The translations under genes and the position numbers were made by a program. From positions 1 to 10,991 of the forward strand of contig JBKPSJ010000334.1 in assembly GCA_046765875.1 (NCBI GenBank): 10,991 nucleotides of DNA, in the 5' to 3' direction. Below the pieces are notes generated by a model. The model was not told where the DNA came from. It did not search any database and worked only from the letters and a program-made list of their open reading frames with translations. The DNA comes from DASRHY01 sp046765875 (GTDB lineage Bacteria; Actinomycetota; Actinomycetes; Propionibacteriales; Kribbellaceae). Positions 1 to 6,811 of this stretch are shown in pieces. Each line of letters begins with the position of its first letter. The first letter of the stretch is position 1.

Positions 1-951
1 AGTCTGGACCGAGCGGGAGACGACCGGCAGCGGCGACGACACCGGCGAAGGTGCGGGCTGCGATGACACATTCCCTGCTCGGTTCGCCGACCTGGTCGGT
101 TCGGAACTCACTGTCCGGCCGGTGGCTATCGACCGGCTCACGATCGGCAGGTCGGTGGGAGTGCTCGTCGCGCCGCCTGCACGGCCGCCGGCCGGTCGCG
201 TTGTCTGGTCGGGCGCGCCGATCGTGGGAACGCTCGGCGCGGTGTCGGTCGGCGCGGTGTCGGTCGGCGCGGTGTCGGTAGGCGCGTCGGGTGACTTGTT
301 CTGGGCGATCGTCCGGCTGACAACTGGGAGGTCTGCCGTGCTCGCGGTCGTACTCTTGTCCGCGACGGCGTCGGGCGAGTCGATCGTCGGCAGTGGGGCG
401 TTGGACGGGCCGAGGGTCGGAGTATCCACGCTGGGCTGTACCGGGCTGGGCGAGGTGGCTGCGCGCTGGACCCGCGGCAGGTCAGCGATGTCCGCCGGCA
501 TGTCCGTCTCAGAGGGCGTCGGCGGGACGAGGATCTCGGGCAGGGACGGGACAGGGCGGGGGTCGATCGGGGGAAGCGTGACGGGTCGCGACGGCGCCGC
601 AGGCATCACCGACACCGATCGCTGGATCGCGATCGAGGCCTCGGACGGCGGCCGGGCGAAGCGCTGGACGGGCGGCAGGTCGACACCGGCAGCGGGCGTT
701 GCCAGGCCCGCGACCTGACCGAACGGCGCCTCGGGGGTCAGCGCGTGCGCCAGGGGCGCGAGGAAGCGTGGGTCCTGATGAGTCGCCAGGCTGTCGGCGA
801 ACCGATCGAGCGGCGCCACCGGTCCGAGGTCCGCACTGATCCGCTGTAACGCCGGCATCTGCCGCCACTCTCCGGACGGAGCCGACGGCATACCAGAGGA
901 ATCACCGGATGGAGCGGGACTCGGCGAGGAACGACCGAACGGCCAGCGCAT
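1..951 (-). CDS. Pro/Ala/Thr-rich CIS-associated protein with LPxV(Q/S)R repeats (partial, C-terminus beyond left edge)
   Basis: An ATG at 949-951 opens a frame with no stop to the window edge, giving 317 residues. The start lies 4 nt after the DUF6760 stop, so it is translationally linked to the tail operon. The N-terminus (about residues 28-75) looks folded, with an MPALQR segment and a stretch rich in Leu and His. From about residue 85 it is low-complexity Pro/Ala/Thr/Ser with a recurring short motif: DLPPVQR (91-97), IAIQR (107-111), DLPRVQR (157-163), DLPVVSR (207-213), DLPIVSR (267-273) and LPVVSR (308-313). A TDTAP pentapeptide is tandemly repeated at about 225-239. Leu35 is a TTA codon, the only one I found in the genes here. 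Proteins of this kind are usually annotated hypothetical in actinobacterial CIS loci; the function is unknown. The repeated motif suggests docking or processing sites (inference). The plus-strand ORFs across this region are its shadows. Confidence 0.85.
   Translation of the reverse strand, partial: MRWPFGRSSPSPAPSGDSSGMPSAPSGEWRQMPALQRISADLGPVAPLDRFADSLATHQDPRFLAPLAHALTPEAPFGQVAGLATPAAGVDLPPVQRFARPPSEASIAIQRSVSVMPAAPSRPVTLPPIDPRPVPSLPEILVPPTPSETDMPADIADLPRVQRAATSPSPVQPSVDTPTLGPSNAPLPTIDSPDAVADKSTTASTADLPVVSRTIAQNKSPDAPTDTAPTDTAPTDTAPSVPTIGAPDQTTRPAGGRAGGATSTPTDLPIVSRSIATGRTVSSEPTRSANRAGNVSSQPAPSPVSSPLPVVSRSVQT
235..279 (-). repeat. 15-nt tandem repeat, 3 copies, coding TDTAP
   Basis: Three perfect copies of CGGCGCGGTGTCGGT (plus strand) at 235-249, 250-264 and 265-279 lie inside the leftmost gene. 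Read on the minus strand they encode the repeat TDTAP. The unit is a multiple of three, so copy-number change would keep the frame. Confidence 0.9.
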
Positions 952-955
952 GAGG

Positions 956-1114
956 TCACCCGCCGTTCATGGCGCGTGTGTTCAGGCGGCCGATCTGCTC
1001 GACGTACTTGCGGCGTTCGGGGTGCTCCAGGTCGAGGATCTCGTCCTGCGACCAGTGGAAGTGGTAGGCGACGTACGCGACCTCCTCGTAGATCCGCTCG
1101 GGCGCGTACGTCAC
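956..1114 (-). CDS. DUF6760 family small CIS/phage-tail protein
   Basis: A 52-aa protein starting VTYAPERIYEEVAYVAYHFH and containing WSQDEILDLEHPERRKYVEQ. This matches the short DUF6760-type proteins found between tail-assembly and later tail genes in actinobacterial CIS and phage-like clusters. I chose the GTG at 1112-1114 because it overlaps the upstream stop as GTGA, has a GGGGGA ribosome site 4 nt before it, and gives the family's usual N-terminus. The longer frame back to 1165 adds 17 residues that overlap the previous gene. The protein is small, helical and acidic/aromatic, and its role is not established. It resembles the second product of two-ORF tail-assembly pairs, which would imply chaperoning of a tape-measure-like protein, but that is inference. 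The stop at 956-958 is 4 nt from the next start. Confidence 0.85.
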   Translation of the reverse strand: MTYAPERIYEEVAYVAYHFHWSQDEILDLEHPERRKYVEQIGRLNTRAMNGG

Positions 1115-1581
1115 GATTCCCCCAGGCGCCCACCTGCCAGGTCCACTGCGAACGAGTGCCCGCACTCCGGGCAGGTGACGCCGGCGCGGGTGTGACCCTC
1201 CTGGTTCACCCGCCGGTACAGGTCCTGCAGGAAGGCCAGGTCCGCGGCAAACAGGTCCTCCACGATCCCGGCATGGACTTCGGTGACTGTGCCGAGCCGG
1301 GTGATGACCCGGCCTAGCAACACCACCGTCAGGTATGCCGAGTTCTCGCGGACCCGGTCGTCCCGGAGCGGGACGAGTTCGTCGCGGGCCGTCGCCAGCC
1401 GCATCACGCCGTCGCGGTGCACCGTGCCGGACGGGTCGACGTACCCGCGCGGCAGCACGAACGGGAACTCGGTGCGCAGCGCAGGCTCGTTGCCACCGGC
1501 AACCTGAGCAGCCTGAGCAGCCTGAGCAGCCGGCTCGGCCGGACGCGGCAGCGTGTCGGCGGCGGACCCGCGGCGCATCAC
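1111..1581 (-). CDS. Phage-tail-assembly-like CIS protein
   Basis: A protein of 156 aa, or 155 if translation begins at the ATG that is codon 2. The GTG at 1579-1581 overlaps the tube stop as GTGA, so it is coupled to the tube gene. Residues 1-30 are a low-complexity leader with a triple AAQ-type repeat. The core (about 36-130) begins LRTEFPFVLPRGYVDPSGTV and includes a helical section with LVPLRDDRVRENSAYLTVVL. The C-terminus holds one CPECGHSF pair (Cys137, Cys140), half of a zinc ribbon. The position between the inner tube and the DUF6760 protein, and the FVLPRGYVD segment, fit the tail-assembly proteins of CIS and contractile phages. Such proteins help build the tail or its length-setting protein. 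The detailed role is unproven; the CxxC could bind metal only with other ligands or as a dimer. Confidence 0.75.
   Translation of the reverse strand: MMRRGSAADTLPRPAEPAAQAAQAAQVAGGNEPALRTEFPFVLPRGYVDPSGTVHRDGVMRLATARDELVPLRDDRVRENSAYLTVVLLGRVITRLGTVTEVHAGIVEDLFAADLAFLQDLYRRVNQEGHTRAGVTCPECGHSFAVDLAGGRLGES
1503..1529 (-). repeat. 9-nt tandem repeat, 3 copies
   Basis: Three perfect copies of CCTGAGCAG (plus strand) lie in the N-terminal part of the tail-assembly gene. They encode the Ala/Gln run at residues 18-27 and keep the frame. The region is probably a flexible leader. Confidence 0.85.
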
Positions 1582-2021
1582 TCCACCTCGAGCCGTTCGC
1601 AGGTGACGACCAGCTTCTCGGTGAGCACCGAGGTGTCGCCGGCCTTCATGGCGCCGATCTCAAGGCTCTTCGGCCAGGCGTTGGTCAGCTTGTACCGCTT
1701 GATCGGCTGGCCCTCGTAGTCGTACACGATGATCGCGCCGCCCTTGCGGACGTCGCTCATCTTCCCGAACTGTGAGTCCTTGATCCACTTGTCGAAGCTG
1801 GAGTCGGTCGAGATGCCTCGGGTCAGCGTGATCTCCGGTGCCTTCCAGCGGCCCGGGAGCTTCTTGATCACGTACTTGCCGTCGGGCCCGTTCTCCTTGA
1901 GCTCGATCACGTCCTGTTCCATCTTCAGGCCGCTGATCTCGGTGATGCTCTTGATCTGGATGCCGTCGAACTCCAGGCCGAAGGAGTGGCCTACGCCGGA
2001 GTCAAGGTCAGCTAGTGGCAT
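1578..2021 (-). CDS. CIS inner tube protein (phage tail tube, T4 gp19-like)
   Basis: A 147-aa protein starting MPLADLDSGVGHSFGLEFDG. It has the pattern of tube proteins of the Afp1/Pvc1/gp19 family: an N-terminal beta region with IKSITEISGLKMEQDVIEL (23-41), then KLPGRWKAPEITLTRG (54-69), FDKWIKD (76-82), and the diagnostic C-terminus YKLTNAWPKSLEIGAMKAGD followed by EKLVVTCERLEV. Length is normal for the family. Hexameric rings of this protein stack into the rigid tube that the sheath drives forward. The ATG at 2019-2021 has a GAGAGG ribosome site about 10 nt upstream. The gene lies 41 nt after the sheath stop, so the two are probably co-transcribed. Only one tube gene is visible here; a second may lie to the left. 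The family call is firm. Confidence 0.95.
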   Translation of the reverse strand: MPLADLDSGVGHSFGLEFDGIQIKSITEISGLKMEQDVIELKENGPDGKYVIKKLPGRWKAPEITLTRGISTDSSFDKWIKDSQFGKMSDVRKGGAIIVYDYEGQPIKRYKLTNAWPKSLEIGAMKAGDTSVLTEKLVVTCERLEVE

Positions 2022-2062
2022 AGCTGGCTACCTCTCTCGGTGAATCTCTGCGTGAAATCGGG

Positions 2063-3607
2063 TTACTCGGACACCAGGCTGGTGCCACCGGAGAACTGCG
2101 ACAGCCGGAAGATGACGAACTCGGCCGGCTTGACCGGCGCGACGCCGATCTCACAGACGACCTGGCCCGCGTCGATGCCCTCCGACGGGTTGGTCTCGCC
2201 GTCGCACTTGACGTAGAACGCCTCGTCCGGTGTCTGCCCGAACAGTGCGCCGCTGCGCCACTCGTTGACCAGGAAGGCCGAGATGGTACGCCGGATCCGC
2301 GCCCACAACGCCTCGTCGTTGGGCTCGAACACGACCCAGTTCGTTCCGGTGAGGATCGACTCCTCCAGGTAGTTGAACAGCCTGCGCACGTTCAGATAGC
2401 GCCAGGCGGGATCGGACGACAGCGTCCGCGCGCCCCAGACCCGGTTGCCGCGGCCGGGGAACGACCGCAGGCAGTTGATCCCGACCGGGTTGAGCAGGTC
2501 GTGCTCGTTCTTGGTGATCTGCACCTCGAGGCTGACCGCGCCGCGGATGACCTCGTTGGCCGGTGCCTTGTGTACGCCACGGCTGTCGTCGTTGCGGCCC
2601 CAGATGCCGGCCATGTGGCCGGACGGCGGGATGAAGCCGAGCTGCCCGGTCGATGGGTCGGCGGTCTTGATCCACGGGTAGTACAGCGCGGCGAACGCCG
2701 AGTCGTACCGGGCCTTGTCGACCAGCCACTCCTTGACCTGCTGGGCGTTCAGCCCGGGCGGCGAGTCCAGGATCGCGATCCGGTCGCCCATCAGTTCGCA
2801 GTGCGCGATCATCGCGAGTTGGACGGCCTGCACGGTCTCCAGGTCGATCGCACCCTGCTGGTAGGCACTCATCAGGTCGGGTACGCAGAGCATGGTGATC
2901 TCGTCGACGGCCTCGAGGCCACCGAACCCGGTCCGCTCGGCGACGTCGCCGACGTAGTCGTCGGTGTTCAGCCGCGGCGACGGCACGGCCGGTGCGGCCG
3001 GCGGCTCGGCCAGCGCGGTCTCGCCGTACGCCGGCTTCTCCAACGCGGCCCGCGCGACCTCTTCGATCTTGATCAGCTTCGACTGCGCGTTGACGACCGT
3101 GGCGACGTTGGTCTTGCCCCGCGACAGCGTGACCCGGTCGAACTCCTCGACCTGCTGACCGCGCTGCTTGACCACCAGCTTGAACATGTCGTCGGACGGA
3201 TCGTCCCCGCCGGGCTCGGCCACCTCGACACTGATCTCGCCCGGTGAGGTGCCGCCGTCCAGCGCGGTGACCTTGATCCGTCCGAGCAGTGCCTGCGGTC
3301 CGGCTTGCTGCTGGCCACTGGGTTTCGAACCCTTGTCGGCGCCGTCCTGGCCGATCCGTACGACGTAGCAGTTGCCCCCGCCGTTGAGGAAATAGCCGTA
3401 CACGGACTGGGCCAGGTACGAACCCGGCACGAAGCCACCGAACGCGTCGGTGAAGGCGCTCCAGTTGCTGACCAGCGTCGGCTGGTTGAACGGTCCGGAC
3501 TCGGCCAGGCCGACGAACGCCGCCACCGCGGTCCCGACGCCCTCGAGCGGCCGTGCGCCCGAGTCGACCTCTTCTACGTAGACACCTGGTGACAGGTACG
3601 TCGGCAT
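2063..3607 (-). CDS. CIS contractile tail sheath protein
   Basis: A 514-aa protein with clear phage tail-sheath features. The N-terminal arm is MPTYLSPGVYVEEVDSGARP, followed by GVGTAVAAFVGLAESGPFNQ and GYFLNGGGNCYVVRI (71-85). A variable insertion at about 90-215 has low-complexity Gly/Gln and Pro/Ala stretches and probably forms the surface domain. The core continues with VDEITMLCVPDL, YYPWIK, and IPPSGHMAGIWGRNDDSRGV (326-345). It ends with the conserved LRSFPGRGNRVWGARTLSSD segment (380-399) and a C-terminal domain with NVRRLFNYLEESI and FEPND (427-431). This subunit makes the outer contractile sleeve (Afp2-4/Pvc2-4 equivalent). The ATG at 3605-3607 follows a GGGAGG ribosome site. It is the first large gene after a 340-nt gap, so it may have its own promoter. 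The call is firm; which sheath paralogue it matches is not determined. Confidence 0.97.
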   Translation of the reverse strand: MPTYLSPGVYVEEVDSGARPLEGVGTAVAAFVGLAESGPFNQPTLVSNWSAFTDAFGGFVPGSYLAQSVYGYFLNGGGNCYVVRIGQDGADKGSKPSGQQQAGPQALLGRIKVTALDGGTSPGEISVEVAEPGGDDPSDDMFKLVVKQRGQQVEEFDRVTLSRGKTNVATVVNAQSKLIKIEEVARAALEKPAYGETALAEPPAAPAVPSPRLNTDDYVGDVAERTGFGGLEAVDEITMLCVPDLMSAYQQGAIDLETVQAVQLAMIAHCELMGDRIAILDSPPGLNAQQVKEWLVDKARYDSAFAALYYPWIKTADPSTGQLGFIPPSGHMAGIWGRNDDSRGVHKAPANEVIRGAVSLEVQITKNEHDLLNPVGINCLRSFPGRGNRVWGARTLSSDPAWRYLNVRRLFNYLEESILTGTNWVVFEPNDEALWARIRRTISAFLVNEWRSGALFGQTPDEAFYVKCDGETNPSEGIDAGQVVCEIGVAPVKPAEFVIFRLSQFSGGTSLVSE

Positions 3608-3718
3608 GCTGCCCTCCCTCTGGAAAGTCGTGCTCCCAGCGTCGTCGCGCGGGCGCGCGCCCCCAACGGCCGACCGGACGCCAGCCAGGGCAGCGTGTGT
3701 TGCCTGAAGGGGAAGTGT

Positions 3719-3787
3719 TCAGCTCTTGCAGTTGAGGTTGATGTCGCGATCAAACGGGTCGACGGACAGCGAGTGCGGCTCGAGCAC
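3719..3787 (-). CDS. Possible 22-aa small ORF upstream of the sheath gene
   Basis: A GTG at 3785-3787 opens 22 codons, reading MLEPHSLSVDPF and then DRDINLNCKS, with a TGA at 3719-3721. By my count the G+C by codon position is 13/22, 7/22 and 20/22, the pattern of real genes in high-GC actinomycetes. The open frame extends back to about 3830 without another good start, and the ribosome site before the GTG is weak. It ends 111 nt before the sheath ATG. The DPFDRD segment faintly recalls leader regions of small modified-peptide precursors, but the peptide stops soon after one Cys, so I do not assign it. It could also be the remnant of a longer gene or a chance frame. Confidence 0.3.
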   Translation of the reverse strand: MLEPHSLSVDPFDRDINLNCKS

Positions 3788-3849
3788 GTCGCTCAGAGAG
3801 ACCCAGCGTGGCCGCGCAGAATCGTTGCGCTAGGCAACCGAGGGATCGG

Positions 3850-3865
3850 CGCCGGCGGGCCGGCG
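3850..3865 (-). terminator. GC-rich hairpin downstream of the DUF4157 gene (weak terminator candidate)
   Basis: CGCCGG-CGGG-CCGGCG forms a 6-bp stem with a 4-nt loop, about 83-98 nt beyond the DUF4157 stop. No U-tract follows, and such hairpins are common by chance in DNA this rich in GC. Confidence 0.2.
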
Positions 3866-3947
3866 GTGACGCAGGCCCGGGGCGCGGCCGGGCGCGCAGG
3901 TGCATACCGACGAGTGCTCGGCCGTGACAGCAGCGTTGTCGAGCGGG

Positions 3948-4676
3948 CTAGCCCGTCTCCTCGACTTCCTCTTCATCCTCGGCACGCTGGACGAAGGCGC
4001 CCTGGACCGGCTCCTCTTCCTCCTCCGGAGCACCCTCGCGCTGCAACGAGTCGTCGGCGGCGTGCCGCTGGATCGACGCGGGAGCGGGTGCCGGGGCGGC
4101 CGGGGCGGGCCCGGACATCACCCGCTCGGCGTTGGCCGCTGCGTCGCGTTCGAACCGGTCCGACGGGTCGCTGACCTTGATACCGCCGGGTGCCGAGGTG
4201 CCGTCGACAGGACCGGTGCGCTGCTGGACGACGTGGGTCAGCTCGTGCGCGAGCATCACCTTGCCGTCCTGAGAGGACGGGTCGTACTTGTCGCGCTGGA
4301 AGACGACATTGCTGCCTACGGTGTACGCGTGCGCGTTCACGGCCTGTGCCGACGAATGCGCCGCGCCGTCGTCGTGGATCCGCACGTCGCCGAAGTCGTG
4401 GCCGAGCCGGGACTCCATGTCGGCGCGGACCTCGGGGTCGAGCGGCCGGCCTCCGGACGAGACCACGTCGTGCACCGGCGAGCGTTCCTCCTCCAGCATC
4501 GAGGTCACTCCGCCGTTGCCGACCGCGCGCTGCAGACCGAGCAGCCCGGCGCCGCCGAGGACGTCGCTGCGTCCTTCCGCGGCCGCGCGGCCCATCTGAT
4601 CGGTGACGTGCTCGTCGAGCCTTGCGGACTTCGGCCGCAGGGCGACTTCCTCGGCGTCGAAACTGTGGTCGCGCAT
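3948..4676 (-). CDS. DUF4157 (eCIS core) protein with HExxH metallopeptidase-like motif
   Basis: A 242-aa protein. I start it at the ATG 4674-4676, which has a GGAGG ribosome site 5 nt upstream. The open frame extends to 5018, but those residues are Arg-rich shadow of the ATPase gene. The N-terminus has the LLGLQRAVGNGG segment (45-56), a common motif near DUF4157 domains. The DUF4157 domain (about 75-155) runs from GRPLDPEVRADMESRLGHDF through VRIHDDGAAHSSAQAVNAHA to VMLAHELTHVVQQR, with zinc-ligand-like HELTH at 144-148. The tail has a Pro/Ala run (190-200), SIQRH, SLQRE and FVQRA motifs, and a very acidic end. DUF4157 is a marker of eCIS loci and often fused to or paired with toxins; its biochemical role is unclear. 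The HExxH suggests protease activity (inference). Position after the ATPase and before the sheath supports a CIS role, as effector-related or processing factor. Confidence 0.93.
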   Translation of the reverse strand: MRDHSFDAEEVALRPKSARLDEHVTDQMGRAAAEGRSDVLGGAGLLGLQRAVGNGGVTSMLEEERSPVHDVVSSGGRPLDPEVRADMESRLGHDFGDVRIHDDGAAHSSAQAVNAHAYTVGSNVVFQRDKYDPSSQDGKVMLAHELTHVVQQRTGPVDGTSAPGGIKVSDPSDRFERDAAANAERVMSGPAPAAPAPAPASIQRHAADDSLQREGAPEEEEEPVQGAFVQRAEDEEEVEETG

Positions 4677-4755
4677 CGGATCCTCCACGGGAGCGTACGG
4701 TCCCACCGTCGCACGTCCGGCGCCGCGACGGCAGAGCCCGTAGCGCACCCCGTAC

Positions 4756-4769
4756 TGCCCGGAAGGGCA
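4756..4769. promoter_or_regulatory. Inverted repeat TGCCC-N4-GGGCA between ATPase and DUF4157 genes
   Basis: A 5-bp perfect inverted repeat sits 2 nt past the ATPase stop and 80 nt before the DUF4157 start. On the minus strand it reads TGCCCTTCCGGGCAG, matching the element at 7536-7555 (TGCCCTTTGGGGCAG) at 13 of 15 positions. It could be an operator for the DUF4157 gene or a small RNA hairpin that modulates readthrough. Confidence 0.4.
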
Positions 4770-4771
4770 AA

Positions 4772-6811
4772 TCAGACCAGCGGGTAGTAGTCGCCGAACT
4801 CGCGTTCGAGGACCAGCCTGCCGAGCTTGCGGTACTCCTGGGCCACCGCGGTGATCACCTGATGCATACCCACCGGCTTGCCGGTCTCGGCGGCGAGGTA
4901 CGCCGCGGTGATCGACGCGGACCTGATGTTGCCGCCGGCCAGTTCGAACGCCTCGGCGCAGAATGCCAGGTCGAGGTCGTCGCCGAGCGGCAGCGGCGGT
5001 GCCAGGCACTGGTGCCACAGCCGTTCGCGTAGTTCGGGTGTCGGTGCCGGGAAGTCGATGATCGCGTCCAGCCGCCGGGTGAACGCCTCGTCGATGTTGG
5101 CACGCAGGTTCGTCGCCAGCACGGCCAGCCCGTCGAAGATCTCCAGGCGCTGGAGCAGGTAGGCGCTCTCGATGTTGGCGTACCGGTCGTGCGCGTCGCG
5201 GACGTCGCTGCGCTTGCCGAAGATCGCGTCGGCCTCGTCGAAGAACAGCACCGCGTTGACTCCGCCGGCCTCGGTGAAGATCCGCTCCAGGTTCTTCTCG
5301 GTCTCGCCGACGTACTTGTCCACCACAGTTGCCAGGTTGACCGTGTACAAGTCGAGTCCGAGATCGCCCGCGATCACCTCGGCCGACATCGTCTTGCCAG
5401 TGCCCGAGTCGCCGGCGAACAGCGCGGTCACGCCCCGGCCGCGGCCGCCGCCGCGGCGCATCCGCCAGTCGGTCAGCACGGTGTCGCGGTGCCGGGCCCG
5501 CGCGGACAGTTCGCGTAGGGCCTGTACGACCGGCGGCGCGAGCACCAGGTCCGGCCAGCCCACCTCGGGCTCGATCCGCCGGGACAGCCGCGCCAGTCCG
5601 GCCGCGTTCTGCGCCCGGACGCCGCGCCGCAGGTCGTCCGGCGTCACCGGCCCACCGGTGAGTAGCGCCGACGCCTCGGCCGCCCGCACTGCGCGCGACA
5701 CCTGGCTCGGTCCGAGCGCGAGATGTGCGGCCAGCACCTCGGGATCAAGTGTCGGATGGTGCGGACCGAGGTGCTCACGCCACAGCTCGACACGGTCATG
5801 CGCACCGAGTACGGGTACGTCGACGGCCAGCGGCGTACGCGGACCCCAGCGCGGATCCCAGGTGGCCGTACCGACGTAGAGGACCGGCACGTCCCATCGG
5901 CTCAACCGGTGCAACGCCTCCAGCGAAGCCTCGGCCAATGCCTCGACCGGCCCGGCGACCAGCCCGGCCCGGCGCAGCAGCGCCTCCCGCCCGGCGACCG
6001 TCGCCAGCGCCACCGGGTCCTGGTCGCGCGCGACCAGCCCAAGGTCGAGCGCCACTACACCAAGCCCTGCCCTACTGAGTGCGGCCGCGGCGATCGCCGT
6101 ACCCGTGCCCGTCTCCTGCTCACGCAGGTGCACCAGCCGTACGCCGGACCGCAGCACCCGGCCGAGCTCCTCGGCCGATGAGGCCGGGTACGCGACGACG
6201 TCTTCGAGCATCGGCGCCAGCGCCGCGTCCGGCAGATCGTCACCGAGCAGGTGCGCGGCGACCCGGTCGGGCACCCGCAGCGACCTGGTCAGGAACGGCC
6301 GGTCCCGGTCCTCGACCAGCACCAGCCCCACGTCGACCAGCGGCCCGGACGGGCTGAGCCGGCCCCGTCCGGCCGATGACATCGGCGGACACCCGGCGAG
6401 CTCGAGCGCCATCCCGACCGTCGCCCGGCGCCTGGTCACGTCGTCGTTCAGGTAGCCGTACAGCCGCTCGAACCTGCTGTCCAGGTCGGGCAACAGGGCA
6501 ATCAGCAGCAGTTCGGTGTCCAGTTCGGCCAGCCCGGCGTCCCGGGCCAGTTCGCGCAGCCGCAGCGCCTCACCGGCGGCCTCGGCCTCATCCGCCGACT
6601 GCTCCAGTTCGGCCCGGCCGGGCTGTTCCGGCAGCGCGACCCGGCCGTGCCCGGCGAGCAACCGGTCCACCAGGTCGTCGTTGACGTACAGGCCACGGAA
6701 CGGGTCGTCGGCGGTCGGGTCGTCGGCCCGGCGCTGCGCCACCAGCGCGCGTACCCGGTCCTCGATCAGGCCGAGCCGCGCCAGCAGGTACCCCGGCCCG
6801 AGGGCCGTCAC
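4772..6811 (-). CDS. CIS AAA+ ATPase (Afp15/Pvc15-like)
   Basis: A 679-aa protein with a C-terminal AAA+ domain (about 425-675). Walker A is GDSGTGKT (467-474), Walker B LFFDEAD (522-528), sensor-1 ATN (566-568), with an FTRRLD arginine-finger segment (577-582) and a sensor-2-like GGNIRSA (626-632). Residues 1-140 are helical and 150-400 form a second nucleotide-binding-like domain with a degenerate P-loop (EQETGTGTAI, 231-240) that lacks the lysine, so only the C-terminal site should hydrolyse ATP. This architecture matches the ATPases of Afp/PVC-type systems, which act in assembly or turnover of the particle in the producing cell; the exact step is unsettled. The GTG at 6809-6811 overlaps the DUF4255 stop as GTGA, showing translational coupling. 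Length is typical. The call is firm. Confidence 0.95.
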   Translation of the reverse strand: MTALGPGYLLARLGLIEDRVRALVAQRRADDPTADDPFRGLYVNDDLVDRLLAGHGRVALPEQPGRAELEQSADEAEAAGEALRLRELARDAGLAELDTELLLIALLPDLDSRFERLYGYLNDDVTRRRATVGMALELAGCPPMSSAGRGRLSPSGPLVDVGLVLVEDRDRPFLTRSLRVPDRVAAHLLGDDLPDAALAPMLEDVVAYPASSAEELGRVLRSGVRLVHLREQETGTGTAIAAAALSRAGLGVVALDLGLVARDQDPVALATVAGREALLRRAGLVAGPVEALAEASLEALHRLSRWDVPVLYVGTATWDPRWGPRTPLAVDVPVLGAHDRVELWREHLGPHHPTLDPEVLAAHLALGPSQVSRAVRAAEASALLTGGPVTPDDLRRGVRAQNAAGLARLSRRIEPEVGWPDLVLAPPVVQALRELSARARHRDTVLTDWRMRRGGGRGRGVTALFAGDSGTGKTMSAEVIAGDLGLDLYTVNLATVVDKYVGETEKNLERIFTEAGGVNAVLFFDEADAIFGKRSDVRDAHDRYANIESAYLLQRLEIFDGLAVLATNLRANIDEAFTRRLDAIIDFPAPTPELRERLWHQCLAPPLPLGDDLDLAFCAEAFELAGGNIRSASITAAYLAAETGKPVGMHQVITAVAQEYRKLGRLVLEREFGDYYPLV

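Larger units (their letters stand above)
3608..3947. other. 340-nt gap between the DUF4157 and sheath genes
   Basis: This is the longest stretch without a large gene. It should carry the sheath operon promoter and any terminator for the DUF4157 gene, but I see no convincing -35/-10 pair. It contains a 22-codon ORF with coding-like composition (3719-3787). There is a GTTGC-N5-GCAAC inverted repeat at 3824-3838 and a GC-rich hairpin at 3850-3865. A perfect 12-bp palindrome, CGGGCTAGCCCG at 3944-3955, includes the DUF4157 stop codon. A degenerate resemblance to the TGCCCTTNNGGGCAG element occurs at about 3701-3714. The longer frames on either strand have no recognisable protein sequence. Confidence 0.6.

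Noticed and set aside
122..718. 198-aa plus-strand ORF and overlapping ORFs at the left edge
   Set aside because: Antisense to the open minus-strand gene at 1-951, which joins the tail operon and has regular protein motifs. The plus-strand translation is only Gly/Arg/Ser-rich shadow.
2501..3247. 248-aa plus-strand ORF
   Set aside because: Antisense to the tail sheath gene, whose identity is certain; the translation is Arg/Val/Leu-rich without a recognisable domain.
4677..5018. 114-residue N-terminal extension of the DUF4157 protein
   Set aside because: It overlaps the ATPase C-terminus, is Arg/Gly-rich, and a strong GGAGG site precedes the internal ATG at 4676.
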